Source: Aquabacterium sp. CECT 9606 (GTDB lineage: Bacteria; Pseudomonadota; Gammaproteobacteria; Burkholderiales; Burkholderiaceae_C). From it: a stretch of DNA of 64,000 bases. Location of the stretch: the NCBI RefSeq assembly GCF_918741295.1, contig NZ_CAKKNB010000005.1:124001-188000 (forward strand), in the 5' to 3' direction. This document shows, in pieces, positions 7,950-19,987 of this stretch. Numbering within the stretch: the first letter of the stretch is position 1; each line of letters starts with the position of its first letter. The position numbers were made by a program, and so were the translations under genes. The notes beneath the pieces are model-generated. The model saw only the letters and a list, made by a program, of their open reading frames with translations, was not told the DNA's origin and ran no database searches.

Positions 7950-9835
7950 TCGTTCGCTTCCTGGTCCTGACCTGTGTCGCCTGGGGCTTGATGCCCTTGG
8001 GCGCGTGGGCGCAAGAAGCCGCTGGCCCGCTGCCGCCCGAGGCGGCCGCCAGTGCGGCCCAGGCCCCGCGGGCTGCGCGGCGTCCACCCTTGGTCTGGAA
8101 GCTCGAGATCGAAGCGCCGGGTGCGCTTGACACCTTGCTGAGCAACTACCTGGACTTGGCGCGTTACCAGCAGGAGGCCACTGCCGAGGGCGATGCGGCC
8201 GCGGGTATCGCCATTCGCCGCAGCGAGCTGCGCCGACTCGTGGCCGCCGCGCCCGATCAGGCGCGTGGCCTGCTGGAAGCGCAGGGCTATTTCGCAGCGC
8301 AGATCCACACCAGCGTGTCCGACGAGGTCGAAGGGCAGCCCCTGGTCATCAAGCTGGTGGTTGAGCCCGGCCCTCGCACCCGGGTGAGCCGCGTGCAAAT
8401 GGTGTTTGAAGGCGAGCTGGACACCGCCTTGTCCAAAGATGAGGCCGCGGCCAAAGCCCTGGTGGCCGACCTGGAATCCGAGTGGGCTTTGCCCGCAGGC
8501 ACCATCTTCACGCAGCCCACCTGGTCGGCGGCCAAGAACGGCATGCTGGCGCAGATGCGGGCCGAAGGTTATCCCCTGGCCACCTGGAGCGGTACCTCGG
8601 CCACGGTCGATGCCTCCACCAGAACAGCCGCCTTGTTCGTGGTGGCCGACAGCGGCCCGCTTTTTCATTTTGGTGACACCTACATCGAGGGGCTGAAGGT
8701 GCAGCCTGCCTCGGCGATCCTCAACCTGTCGCCGTTTGCCAAAGGCGAGGTCTACCGCGAGCAAGCTTTGCTGGATTTCCAGGAGCGCGTGCAAAAGCTC
8801 AACCTGTTCGACAGTGTCTTCATCAATATGGAGCCTGATCCCAGCCGGGCCGATGGGGCGCCCGTGACGATCCAGGTCCATGAGCTGCCCTTGCAGCAAG
8901 CCACGGTGGGCGTGGGCGTGAGCAGTGACACGGGCCCCCGCATCTCGGTTGAGCACCTGCACCGCCACGTCTTCAACAAGGACTGGCAAGCCAAGACCAA
9001 ATTGCAGCTGGCCAAGATCGATTCCAGTTTGCAGGTGGACCTGATCTCGCATCCCCAACCCGGGCGCAAGCGCTGGCTGGTGTCGGGGCAGTTGGCGAAA
9101 GAGACCGACACCTCCGACGCGGTGACCACCAGCGAGCGCTTGCGCTTCGGCCAGTTGCGCGAAGGTGATCGGCTGGAGATGACCCGCTATGTGGAGTACC
9201 AAAGCGCGCGCGTCAAGTCGAAAGCCGGCGAGCAGGTGTCTGATGCATCAGCCATCAGCGGCACCTTGCAGTACGCCTGGCGTGATGTCGACAGCCAGAC
9301 TTTGCCGACCACCGGCATCACGGCCTTGACTTCGGTGGGCGTGGGCCAAAGTTTTGCCACGCGCGAAAGCTCGGGCCTGTTCAGCCGCCTGTATGGGCGC
9401 CTGACCTGGTACAAGCCTTTGCCCTGGGGTTGGGATGCCACCACGCGCGTCGAGGGTGGGCGTGTGCTGTCGAGCGAATCGGTCAGCATCCCCGATCCCT
9501 TGCTGTTCCGCGCGGGCGGAGACGAATCGGTGCGCGGCTATGGCTACCGCTCGATCGGGGTGACCCGCGATGGCGCCCTGGTGGGCGGCCGGGCCATGAC
9601 AACCTTCAGCGGCGAGTTGGCACACCCCTTCCTTAAAAAGTATCCCAGCATTCTGGGCGCCGTGTTTTTTGACGCAGGCGGGGTCGCTGACCAGTTTGCC
9701 GACATCAAGTTGCAACGCGGTTATGGTGCCGGCATCCGGTGGCGCAGTCCCGTCGGGCCTTTGAAGTTCGACCTGGCTTATGGCGAACAGACCCGCAGCT
9801 TCCGTGTCCACTTCAGCGTGGGGATCACGCTTTGA
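7946..9835 (+). CDS. tamA: outer membrane translocation/assembly protein TamA
   Basis: A 629-residue Omp85-family protein. The signal peptide ends near AWA-Q (residue 22). It is followed by POTRA-like segments (about 50-300) and a C-terminal beta-barrel (about 310-629) ending in a strand VHFSVGITL typical of BamA/TamA substrates. A barrel motif VRGYGYRSIG (near 530) matches the Omp85 VRGY motif. TamA in the outer membrane and TamB in the inner membrane form the TAM complex, implicated in outer-membrane protein assembly and envelope lipid transport. The start overlaps the VWA stop as ATGA, and tamB starts within its own stop. Slightly longer than E. coli TamA (577). Confidence 0.9.
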   Translation: MIVRFLVLTCVAWGLMPLGAWAQEAAGPLPPEAAASAAQAPRAARRPPLVWKLEIEAPGALDTLLSNYLDLARYQQEATAEGDAAAGIAIRRSELRRLVAAAPDQARGLLEAQGYFAAQIHTSVSDEVEGQPLVIKLVVEPGPRTRVSRVQMVFEGELDTALSKDEAAAKALVADLESEWALPAGTIFTQPTWSAAKNGMLAQMRAEGYPLATWSGTSATVDASTRTAALFVVADSGPLFHFGDTYIEGLKVQPASAILNLSPFAKGEVYREQALLDFQERVQKLNLFDSVFINMEPDPSRADGAPVTIQVHELPLQQATVGVGVSSDTGPRISVEHLHRHVFNKDWQAKTKLQLAKIDSSLQVDLISHPQPGRKRWLVSGQLAKETDTSDAVTTSERLRFGQLREGDRLEMTRYVEYQSARVKSKAGEQVSDASAISGTLQYAWRDVDSQTLPTTGITALTSVGVGQSFATRESSGLFSRLYGRLTWYKPLPWGWDATTRVEGGRVLSSESVSIPDPLLFRAGGDESVRGYGYRSIGVTRDGALVGGRAMTTFSGELAHPFLKKYPSILGAVFFDAGGVADQFADIKLQRGYGAGIRWRSPVGPLKFDLAYGEQTRSFRVHFSVGITL

Positions 9836-12800
9836 ATCAGCCCGCCGCCTTGCCCACCCGTGCCTGGCTGTCGGTCTGGGTGCGCCCGCTTTGGCTGGTG
9901 ATGGCTTTGCTGGTCTTGATCGCACTGGGCCTGGGCGGCATGTGGTGGGCCTTGCACCAGGAGGCCGCCACCGCGCGCCTGCTGTCGGTGCTGCCGGGTG
10001 TGAAGGTGATCGAGCCCAAAGGCGGCTTTCTGCAGGATTTCAGCGCCCAGCGCGTGGAGATCAGTCTGCCCCGTGGATCAAGCCTGGTGCTGGTGGAGCC
10101 TCATTGGCAAGGCGTGCGCTTTCGGCACGATGGCTCGGTGTCCGGGCAGGTGGGTGTGACGATTGATGCCTTGCAGGCGCGCAGTGTCAATTTGCATTGG
10201 GTCAGTGCTCCGGCGTCCAAGACGCCCAGTCCCGCACCCACCGACTTTGACCTGCCCGTGTCGGTCCGTTTGAAAGCCGTCACCGTGGGGTCGTTTCGCA
10301 GCAATCTGCTGGACCCTCAGGCCTTGCTGGACCTGAACGCCCGCATCAACCTGCAAGAGTCTGTCGGCTCTGGGCACGAGCACCAGGTGGTGTTGAACAA
10401 CCTGGCGGTGCATGGCTGGCGCTTGAAAGGCCAGGCGGCCTTGGGCACCCGCAGGGCCATGAACCTGGACCTGAGCCTGGGCGCCGATCATCCTGCGGCG
10501 GGTGCGGGCGGCATTGACATCGGGGCTGCGCAGTTGCGCTTGAAGGGGCCTTTGCAGAAGCTGGCAGCCAACGGGCAAGTGCAGCTGGGCCAGGGCACGG
10601 AAGCGGCGCAAAGCTTGAGCATGTCGGGCGAGGTAGCCCCTTTTGCCGCCTGGCCTGTGCCCAGCTTGGACATGCAGGCCCATGGCCTGAACCTGTCGAT
10701 GCTGTGGCCCGCATTGCCTGACACGGCCTTGTCGGGCAAGGTGTCGGTGCAGCCCACGCCGCAGAGTGCCCAACGCAGGGTGCCCGACCTGGCGGTGGAC
10801 ATCGCGCTGAGCAATGCCAAACCGGGCCCATGGGACGCCCGGGCCTTGCCTTTGTTGCGCCTCGTTGGTCAAGTAGCCTTGCCGATCGCCGCCACGGGCC
10901 CATCGGCCGGGCAATTGGGCAGCCTGGGCCAGTCCGGGCATGTGGCTTTGGCGCTGACCTTGCCCAGGACGGGCAAGCAGGCGCCAGGCTCCGTGCAGGT
11001 CAATGGCGCCTGGGACCTGGTCACGCCCCAGAAAACGAATTTGCAGGCCGACATCGTGGGCTTGGAGCCCCAGGCCTTGGACGGCCGCTCGCCCCCACTG
11101 CAGCTTCAAGGCCGCGTCAATGTTCAATCAGCCACCTCCACAGGCAAGGCCTGGGAGCGCTGGGCCGTGTTGGCTGATTTGAAGGGGCTGTACAACAAAG
11201 GGCCAGGCACACCGACCCATCCCGTGGCCTTGAACCTGGCTGGGCACTGGTCGCCAGACCTGATCGACGTCAAGAGCTTGAGCCTCAGCTCAGGCGCGGC
11301 GCTGGCCAAGTTGACCGGCCAGGCCAGCCAGACCGACCAAGCCCCGTGGCGGGCCAAGGGCGTGCTGGAGTTGTCCAACTTCGACCCACAGCTGTGGATG
11401 CCGTGGCCCGACAAGGCCACGGGCACCAACCGGCTGCAGGGCCGCCTTCAATTCGAGGCCGATGCCTTGGCGCAGGGCGAGATGACGGGGCGCCTGGATC
11501 CCAGCCAGTTGGCGGGCATCCCGCTGAATGGTCTTTTGAGCTGGAAGGCGCCCGCGGGCCAGCCCGACATGGGCTTCAAGGTTGACCTCAACGTGGCGGG
11601 CAACCAGCTGGGTTTGACGGGGACGGTGCCGGTGGAGCGTTCCGCGCAAGACGGTGTTCAGTGGGCGGACACCCGGCCCGTGCGTGGGCAGCTTCAACTT
11701 CAGGCGCCTGCGCTCCAGGCCTTGCAGCCCTTGGCCCAATGGTGGGGTTGGCGCGATCTGCAAGGCAAGGCGCAGGGTGAGCTCACCGCCGAAGGCGTCT
11801 GGCCCGCCATGTCCACCCAGGGACATTTGGACATGAGCGGTTTGCAGGGCAAGGATGCGGGCGGAACGCTGTATTCACTGGAGCAAGCCGAAGGCCGCTG
11901 GCGAGTCAACACCGGCCAGATGTCGGCGCAATCCGAGGGGCGCGTGACCATTCGCCAGGCCAAGGTCGGCGGGACCACGCTGGAGCAGTTCACCGCGGCG
12001 CTGGATGGCAGCGCCCATTCGCACCGGCTGGTGGCCCAGGGCGACGTCCACTTGCCTATGCGGCAGGAAAAGTCGAACCAGCCCGAACCCGTGCCAAGGG
12101 TGCACCTGGACCTGTCGGTCTCCGGTGGCGTGCTGGGATCGTTCGAGGGATGGAAAGGCCAGTTGCAGAAGCTGAGCGTGGTCACCATCGAGCCTGCGCC
12201 AAGGGCTCTGTTGTCTGCCGAATCGGTCGATGTGCACTGGGCCTCGACCAAGGAAGACCGCCGCCTGGCGGTCAGCCCCACCCTGGTCTCGCTGATGGGG
12301 GCGGGCCTGAAGATCCAGGAGTTGACTTGGCGCGAGCCGCGGCAAGCCGGTGTGGCGGGCGGGCAAACCAAGGTCACCATCGACCTGGAGCCCATCAAGC
12401 TGGCCGATGTGCTGGCGCGCTGGCAGCCTCAGGCTGGCTGGGGTGGGGACCTGACCGTGGTGGGTCAGTTGCGCATGCAGCACAGTGCGGAGCAGCCCTG
12501 GCAGGTGGATGGCTACCTGGCCCGGCGTGACGGCGACCTGAGCCTGGCCGAGACCGCGATCGAAGGCAACTTGGTTCAAACACTGGGCATCAGGCAAGCA
12601 CGCCTGGAGCTCAAGGCCCGTGAAGGTGTCTGGACTTTGTCCGAGCAGTTTGACGGCCGCGTGGTGGGCTTGGTGAACGGCCAGCAAACCGTGCGATCCC
12701 AGTCGCGGGACAGTCTGCCCTCGGCCCAGGACAGCCTGTCGGGCACCCTTGAAGTGAAGATTGACAACCTGCGCCCTTGGGGCGTGTGGGCACCGCCAGG

Positions 12801-14046
12801 ATGGCGGCTGGCTGGACAGGTGCAAGCCAATGCCGTGCTGTCTGGTACCTTGGGCGCGCCCTTGTACAAAGGCCAGGTGAATGGCCAGAACCTGGGGGCC
12901 AGCCAGGCCTTGATGGGCGTCAACTTGTCCGATGGCGTTTTGCAGTTGAGCCTGGATGGTGACCATGCCCACTTGGCCCAGCTCAAAGCCAAAGGCGGTG
13001 AGCACGGCGGCACCATCAGCCTGGATGGGGATGCCCTGCTGGGTGCCCAGCCCGAAGCCCGGCTGAACCTGTCGCTTGACCGCTTTGCCTTGCTGCAGCG
13101 GGTGGACCGCCGGCTGCTGGTCAGTGGGCAGGGCAAGCTGATCCTGGGCGCGGAAGACATCAAGGCCGATGGCCGCTTCGTGGTCGACGAAGGATTGATC
13201 GACATCAGCAGGGCCGATGCCCCGACCATTGGCGACGACGTCAATGTCATCAACCGGCCCGGTGATGTGCCGGCGAATGGCGAGCAGACCGCGGATATGG
13301 GCGCCGTGTCTCCCAAACGCAAGGTCCAGGCAAACATCGAGGTGGACCTGGGCTCCAAACTGCGGCTCAAGGGCCGGGGCTTGAACGCGGTGTTGGTCGG
13401 CAAGCTGAACCTGACCACGCCCAATGGCCGGATGGCCGTGCACGGCACAGTCAGGACCGAGTCAGGCTCTTACGTCGCGTACGCACAAAACCTCGTGATC
13501 GAACGAGGCTCCATCGCGTTCACCGGGCCCATCGACAACCCCCGGCTGGACATCCAGGCCATGCGGGCCGAATCACCCACGGCGGCGGCCTCTGACGTGA
13601 AGGTGGGCGTCACCATCACCGGCACGGCGCAAGACCCGCGCGTGCGCTTGTATTCAGATCCGACCATGTCCGAGACCGAGAAGCTATCCTGGCTGATCCT
13701 GGGCCGTGGGCCGGCTGGACTGGGGGGCGCCGACATCGGCTTGCTGCAAACCGCTGCATCGGCCTTGCTGGCAGGTGAGGGCGGCTCGCCCAAGGATTCG
13801 GTGCTGGGCGCGATTGGCCTGGACGAGTTGTCGGTGCGCCAGACCGAGAACGGCGATGCGCGGGAAACCGTGGTCAACGTGGGCAAGCAGATCTCACGCA
13901 AGTGGTATCTGGGCTATGAGCGCAGCCTGAACGAGACCGCGGGCAACTGGCAACTGATCTACCGCTTGGCGCAGCGCTTCACCTTGCGGGCGCAGGCCGG
14001 GCAAGACAACGCGCTGGACCTGATCTGGTCGTGGCGGTTTGACTGA
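9832..14046 (+). CDS. tamB: translocation/assembly module protein TamB
   Basis: A 1404-residue AsmA-like protein. One N-terminal membrane anchor (about residues 16-40) precedes a long periplasmic beta-rich repeat region and a C-terminal DUF490/TamB domain. Hallmarks there include GSYVAYAQNLVIERGSIAFTG and the final IWSWRFD. TamB spans the periplasm as a hydrophobic groove and partners TamA, encoded just upstream. Start: no ATG lies near the junction. TTG at 9832 overlaps the tamA stop (TTGA) and gives MNQPAALPTR before the anchor. ATG at 9901 would cut into the membrane helix and is less likely. Length is normal for the family (E. coli 1259). Confidence 0.9.
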   Translation: MNQPAALPTRAWLSVWVRPLWLVMALLVLIALGLGGMWWALHQEAATARLLSVLPGVKVIEPKGGFLQDFSAQRVEISLPRGSSLVLVEPHWQGVRFRHDGSVSGQVGVTIDALQARSVNLHWVSAPASKTPSPAPTDFDLPVSVRLKAVTVGSFRSNLLDPQALLDLNARINLQESVGSGHEHQVVLNNLAVHGWRLKGQAALGTRRAMNLDLSLGADHPAAGAGGIDIGAAQLRLKGPLQKLAANGQVQLGQGTEAAQSLSMSGEVAPFAAWPVPSLDMQAHGLNLSMLWPALPDTALSGKVSVQPTPQSAQRRVPDLAVDIALSNAKPGPWDARALPLLRLVGQVALPIAATGPSAGQLGSLGQSGHVALALTLPRTGKQAPGSVQVNGAWDLVTPQKTNLQADIVGLEPQALDGRSPPLQLQGRVNVQSATSTGKAWERWAVLADLKGLYNKGPGTPTHPVALNLAGHWSPDLIDVKSLSLSSGAALAKLTGQASQTDQAPWRAKGVLELSNFDPQLWMPWPDKATGTNRLQGRLQFEADALAQGEMTGRLDPSQLAGIPLNGLLSWKAPAGQPDMGFKVDLNVAGNQLGLTGTVPVERSAQDGVQWADTRPVRGQLQLQAPALQALQPLAQWWGWRDLQGKAQGELTAEGVWPAMSTQGHLDMSGLQGKDAGGTLYSLEQAEGRWRVNTGQMSAQSEGRVTIRQAKVGGTTLEQFTAALDGSAHSHRLVAQGDVHLPMRQEKSNQPEPVPRVHLDLSVSGGVLGSFEGWKGQLQKLSVVTIEPAPRALLSAESVDVHWASTKEDRRLAVSPTLVSLMGAGLKIQELTWREPRQAGVAGGQTKVTIDLEPIKLADVLARWQPQAGWGGDLTVVGQLRMQHSAEQPWQVDGYLARRDGDLSLAETAIEGNLVQTLGIRQARLELKAREGVWTLSEQFDGRVVGLVNGQQTVRSQSRDSLPSAQDSLSGTLEVKIDNLRPWGVWAPPGWRLAGQVQANAVLSGTLGAPLYKGQVNGQNLGASQALMGVNLSDGVLQLSLDGDHAHLAQLKAKGGEHGGTISLDGDALLGAQPEARLNLSLDRFALLQRVDRRLLVSGQGKLILGAEDIKADGRFVVDEGLIDISRADAPTIGDDVNVINRPGDVPANGEQTADMGAVSPKRKVQANIEVDLGSKLRLKGRGLNAVLVGKLNLTTPNGRMAVHGTVRTESGSYVAYAQNLVIERGSIAFTGPIDNPRLDIQAMRAESPTAAASDVKVGVTITGTAQDPRVRLYSDPTMSETEKLSWLILGRGPAGLGGADIGLLQTAASALLAGEGGSPKDSVLGAIGLDELSVRQTENGDARETVVNVGKQISRKWYLGYERSLNETAGNWQLIYRLAQRFTLRAQAGQDNALDLIWSWRFD

Positions 14047-14052
14047 CGCGGC

Positions 14053-14430
14053 CTAGCCCGAAATCAGCACGCTCGACTGCGGCTTGGCTGGGTCATAGAA
14101 CACGGGAACCTGGGCGCCGGCCGGGAATTTTTGCTGGATGGCCAGCGCCTCGGCCTCGGTGCTGAAACGGGGCAGCATGGCGCGGATGCGGTTGTTTTTG
14201 TAGGTCTGCCCGTTGACGCTGTAGGTGTAGTTGACATCGATCCGCCATTCGCGCGTGAAGCTGGCGCCGTCGTTCGTCTCGTTCTGTGCCACCACCCGCG
14301 AATCGACGATCAGACCCGTGGCGGTGGGCCATTGCGGGCTGGCCTTGCGGTCCTGGTAGCCGCGCCACATCAGGAACGCCAGCCCCGCCACGACCGCGCC
14401 GATGATCCATTTTTCCCAGTCGATGCTCAT
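14053..14430 (-). CDS. DUF3592 domain membrane protein
   Basis: A 125-residue protein with one N-terminal helix (about residues 8-22) and a DUF3592-like extracytoplasmic part (ATGLIVDSRV, YTYSVNGQTYKNNRI, FPAGAQVPVFYDPAKPQSSVL). Function is unknown for the family. The ATG at 14430 yields MSIDWEKW; an upstream in-frame extension to 14484 would overlap the divergent YfbR gene. Convergent with tamB by 6 bases. Confidence 0.75.
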   Translation of the reverse strand: MSIDWEKWIIGAVVAGLAFLMWRGYQDRKASPQWPTATGLIVDSRVVAQNETNDGASFTREWRIDVNYTYSVNGQTYKNNRIRAMLPRFSTEAEALAIQQKFPAGAQVPVFYDPAKPQSSVLISG

Positions 14431-14482
14431 GGCCTTAGTTTGCCGCAAAGGCGAGCCAGGACAATGGCGATATATTCCCCGC

Positions 14483-15076
14483 ATGTCCGATACCAGTCCT
14501 TTTTATGCCCACCTGGCCCGCCTGCGCTTCATCAAGCGCTGGGGCTTGATGCGCAATGCCGTTGAAGAAGATGTGGCCCAGCACAGCTGGGAAGTGGCCG
14601 TGCTGGCCCACGCGCTGGCGGTGATTCGCCGCGATGTGCTGGGCGTGTCCATCGACCCCAACGCCGTGGCCACGCGCGCCTTGTTCCACGATGCGACCGA
14701 AGCCATCACGGGCGACTTGCCCACGCCAGTGAAATATTCGCCAGCCATGCGCCAGGCCACCGCCCACCTGGAGCACGAAGTCAGCCAGGAAATGCTGGCC
14801 TTGCTGCCCCCCGTCATCCAACCCGCACTGCGCGAGGTGGTGGACCACGAGCAGTGGCCCGACGACCAGGCCCAGCTGGTCAAGGCCGCCGACCGCCTCG
14901 CCGCATGGCTGAAGTGCCGTGCCGAGCTGCGCTACGGCAACACCGAGTTTGAGCAAGCCGCCCAGCAGATCAAAGGCAAGATCGACCAGCACATGATCCC
15001 CGAGGTCCGCTATTTTCTGGACCATTTTGGCCCCGCGTTTGAACTGACGCTCGATTCGCTGATGCGTGGCGACTGA
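14483..15076 (+). CDS. YfbR-like 5'-deoxynucleotidase (HD domain)
   Basis: A 197-residue HD-domain phosphohydrolase predicted to dephosphorylate deoxynucleoside 5'-monophosphates in nucleotide salvage. The metal and substrate residues line up with E. coli YfbR displaced by one: H34 (VAQHSWEV), H69-D70 (FHD), E73 and D78 (TGDLPTPVKY). Length matches the family. The ATG at 14483 (MSDTSPFY) is chosen; upstream in-frame ATGs would run into the divergent DUF3592 gene. Its stop is 2 bases before the exonuclease start, so the two are probably co-expressed. I do not use the E. coli gene name because the family has close relatives. Confidence 0.85.
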   Translation: MSDTSPFYAHLARLRFIKRWGLMRNAVEEDVAQHSWEVAVLAHALAVIRRDVLGVSIDPNAVATRALFHDATEAITGDLPTPVKYSPAMRQATAHLEHEVSQEMLALLPPVIQPALREVVDHEQWPDDQAQLVKAADRLAAWLKCRAELRYGNTEFEQAAQQIKGKIDQHMIPEVRYFLDHFGPAFELTLDSLMRGD

Positions 15077-15078
15077 CC

Positions 15079-16014
15079 ATGAACGACACCGCTTTGCTTG
15101 ATCCTTCTTTCGACACGCCCGAGGCCCTGGCCAAGGTGCTGGAAGCGCACCCCGACTACCGTGTGCTGCGCCGCCTGGTGCCGCGCAAGGCATTCGGCCA
15201 CAAGGCCATTGGTGCCAAGGTCAAGGTGCTGATCCTGGACACCGAGACCACAGGCCTGGACTGGCGCAAGGACAAGATCATCGAGTTGGCCCTGCTGCTG
15301 GTTGAGGTGGACCTGGAGGCCGGCCTGCCCATCCGCGTGATTGAGGTCTATGACGAACTTGAAGACCCGGGGATGCCCATCCCCGAAGCCGCCTTGCGCG
15401 TCACCGGCATCACCGATGATATGGTCAAGGGCCAGCGCCTGAACGAAGAGCGCATTGCCGCTTTGCTGGACGGCGTGTCGCTGGTCATCGCGCACAACGC
15501 CCGGTTTGACCGCGCTTTCGTGGAAGGCCGGCTACCGGCCTTCGCGGCACTGCCTTGGGCCTGTTCCCTGGCTGAAATCGATTGGAGCGAAGAGGGCCGT
15601 GGTTCTGCCAAGCTTGAATTCCTGGCGGCCGAGCTGGGCTTGTTTTACGATGCCCACCGCGCCGAGATGGACTGCCACGCCTTGCTCGCCGTGCTGAGCC
15701 AGCCCTTGCCCAAGTCAGGGCACACCGGTTTGAAAGCCCTGCTGAACGCAGGCCAGACCACCAGCTACAAGGTGATGGCCACGGGCTCACCATTTGACTC
15801 GAAAGACGCCTTGAAAGCGCGTGGTTACCGTTGGGATGCCGAGCGCAAGGTCTGGCACACCAGCGCAAATGATGCCGAGTTGCTGGAAGCCGAGTGCACC
15901 TGGCTCAAGGTGTCGGTGTATGGCCGGCGTGCGGCGCGGATCGAGATCGAGCAGCTCACCGCCATCGATCGTTTCGCCCCACGCGCGGGCTTGGTGCAGT
16001 TGCGCGATCTGTGA
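15079..16014 (+). CDS. DEDDh 3'-5' exonuclease (DnaQ-like)
   Basis: A 311-residue protein. The exonuclease core holds LDTETTGL (D54, E56), an AHNARFDRAF aspartate near residue 140, and HRAEMD, the HxAxxD of DEDDh enzymes near residue 194. The last ~100 residues form a separate tail (GYRWDAERKVWHTS) found in relatives of this family, of unknown role. Likely a proofreading or repair-type nuclease rather than the replicative epsilon subunit, since it lacks the epsilon C-terminal polymerase-binding tail and sits beside a nucleotidase. ATG at 15079 follows the YfbR stop by 2 bases. Confidence 0.85.
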   Translation: MNDTALLDPSFDTPEALAKVLEAHPDYRVLRRLVPRKAFGHKAIGAKVKVLILDTETTGLDWRKDKIIELALLLVEVDLEAGLPIRVIEVYDELEDPGMPIPEAALRVTGITDDMVKGQRLNEERIAALLDGVSLVIAHNARFDRAFVEGRLPAFAALPWACSLAEIDWSEEGRGSAKLEFLAAELGLFYDAHRAEMDCHALLAVLSQPLPKSGHTGLKALLNAGQTTSYKVMATGSPFDSKDALKARGYRWDAERKVWHTSANDAELLEAECTWLKVSVYGRRAARIEIEQLTAIDRFAPRAGLVQLRDL

Positions 16015-16035
16015 GCCAGCAGGCCCACAATTTTT

Positions 16036-16374
16036 TCAGCGCAGGATGTTGTAGCCGCGGCCCGTCAAGCAACGCTTGAGCACGGTCATGCGGTCGGCGT
16101 CGTTGGCGGCTTTGCGGCCGACCAGGCCCATCGACACCCGATCAGCGGCTGTGCCCACCACCTTGGAGGCGGTCTTGCCCACGCTGTTGATGTCCTGGTT
16201 GGCAATGGCCGCGCATTCCGCATAGTCCTTGTCGTAAATCACCGTGTCGATCTTGCTCTTGTCGACCAGGTCATAGCCGGTGACCGGCACCATGTCGACG
16301 TTGGGCTCCAGGCTGGTGCAGGCGGCGGCAGACAAAGCCAGGGTGATGGCCAAGAGGGTGCAGGTGCGGTTCAT
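16036..16374 (-). CDS. small putative lipoprotein
   Basis: A 112-residue protein with a type II signal peptide: basic start, hydrophobic core and a lipobox-like SAAAC with lipidated Cys near residue 19. The mature part has four cysteines besides the lipid one or near its ends (AECAAI, KRCLTGRGY) and a small-residue helix (GLVGRKAAND). The C-terminal CLTGRGYNILR pattern is seen in Burkholderiales envelope proteins of unknown role. ATG at 16374 is used rather than a TTG two codons upstream. Convergent with the exonuclease by 21 bases; I see no terminator there beyond a short T-run. Confidence 0.65.
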   Translation of the reverse strand: MNRTCTLLAITLALSAAACTSLEPNVDMVPVTGYDLVDKSKIDTVIYDKDYAECAAIANQDINSVGKTASKVVGTAADRVSMGLVGRKAANDADRMTVLKRCLTGRGYNILR

Positions 16375-16404
16375 GAACAATGCGGATGTTGTTGATCCCC
16401 GATT

Positions 16405-17358
<954 letters not shown>

Positions 17359-17429
17359 GGGTGAGTCCTGGTGTGAAAAGCGGGTGGTGTCCCCAAACCC
17401 GCATCCTATCGGACTTCAAGGGCGGGCCA

Positions 17430-18821
<1,392 letters not shown>

Positions 18822-18885
18822 GTGGTCTCCTCAGGCAAGGAGCCAGCATAGCCGCGTCGAAATCACCCTTCAATGCAGGGGGCAG

Positions 18886-19962
18886 TCAGTTGCCGTGCTG
18901 GATGATCTCTCGGTGCAGCACCCCGATGGGCAGGATCTTGTCCACGGCGCCGCGTTTGACGGCCTCTTTGGGCATGCCATAAACCACGCAGGTTTCCTCA
19001 TCCTGGGCCACGGTGCGGGCCCCGGCGTTTTTCATCTCCAGCATGCCAGCGGCGCCATCGTCGCCCATGCCGGTCATGATCAAGCCCAGGGCGTTGGCCC
19101 CGGCCGACTTGGCCACGGACCTGAACAGCACATCCACCGAGGGGCGGTGCCGGTTCACCAAGGGGCCGTCCAGCACCTCGACAAAATACTGCGCGCCGCT
19201 GCGCTTGAGCACCATGTGCTTGCCGCCTGGCGCGATCAGGGCCTGGCCGGGCACCACGCGGTCATTATTCTGCGCCTCTTTGACTCGGATCTGGCAAATG
19301 CTGTCCAGGCGCGCCGCGAAGGCCGCGGTGAATTTCTCGGGCATGTGCTGCACGATGACGATGCCTGGGCACACGCGGGGCAGGGCGGTGAGCACTTCTT
19401 CGAGGGCTTGGGTTCCGCCAGTGGAGGTGCCAATGGCCACCACGCGCTCGGTGGTCTGCACCATGGCCTTGGGGCTGGCTGCGCTCAGGATGACGTCCGC
19501 GGAGTTCTTGGCCTGGGGCACGGCCACGGGCGCCTCTGCCCGCACGGCCAAACGCCGCACATTGGCCTTGGACGCGGCCTTGACCGCGCTCACCAGGTCG
19601 TCCGAGGTGTCGACGATGAACTGCTTCAGGCCCAGCTTGGGCTTGGTGATGATCGAGACTGCGCCAGCCGCCAAGGCTTCCATGGTGGTCTTGGCGCCTT
19701 TCTCGGTCAGCGTGGAGCAGATCACCACGGGCGTAGGGCGCTCGCTCATGATCTTCTTCAAGAAGGTGATGCCGTCCATGCGGGGCATTTCCACGTCCAG
19801 CACGATCACATCGGGCCAACTGATCTTCAGGCGCTCAATGGCCAGCAGCGGGTCGGCCACGGCGCAGCATACCTCGATGCCTGAGGCGGCGTTCAGCACG
19901 GAGGACAGCACCTGCCGAACCACCGCTGAATCATCAACCACCATGACTTGGATGGATTTCAT
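18886..19962 (-). CDS. cheB: chemotaxis protein-glutamate methylesterase CheB
   Basis: A 358-residue response regulator-methylesterase that removes methyl groups from receptor glutamates after phosphorylation by CheA. The receiver domain is at 1-125 with phospho-acceptor D56 ([11 protein letters not shown]). The C-terminal esterase domain has the catalytic triad S180 (GTSTGG), H206 (VQHMP) and D301 (GMGDDGA). Last gene of the chemosensory cluster, 25 bases after cheD. Works with the cheR and cheD genes directly upstream for adaptation. Confidence 0.95.
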   Translation of the reverse strand: MKSIQVMVVDDSAVVRQVLSSVLNAASGIEVCCAVADPLLAIERLKISWPDVIVLDVEMPRMDGITFLKKIMSERPTPVVICSTLTEKGAKTTMEALAAGAVSIITKPKLGLKQFIVDTSDDLVSAVKAASKANVRRLAVRAEAPVAVPQAKNSADVILSAASPKAMVQTTERVVAIGTSTGGTQALEEVLTALPRVCPGIVIVQHMPEKFTAAFAARLDSICQIRVKEAQNNDRVVPGQALIAPGGKHMVLKRSGAQYFVEVLDGPLVNRHRPSVDVLFRSVAKSAGANALGLIMTGMGDDGAAGMLEMKNAGARTVAQDEETCVVYGMPKEAVKRGAVDKILPIGVLHREIIQHGN

Positions 19963-19987
19963 GTCTAAGTGCTTTCTCTGTCAATGC

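Noticed and set aside
14471..14476. TATATT as the -10 of the YfbR gene
   Set aside because: No -35 at the right distance, and the start site would fall on the ATG itself.
16015..16035. A bidirectional terminator between the exonuclease and the lipoprotein genes
   Set aside because: There is a T-run (TTTTTT) but only a three-base-pair stem; too weak to call.
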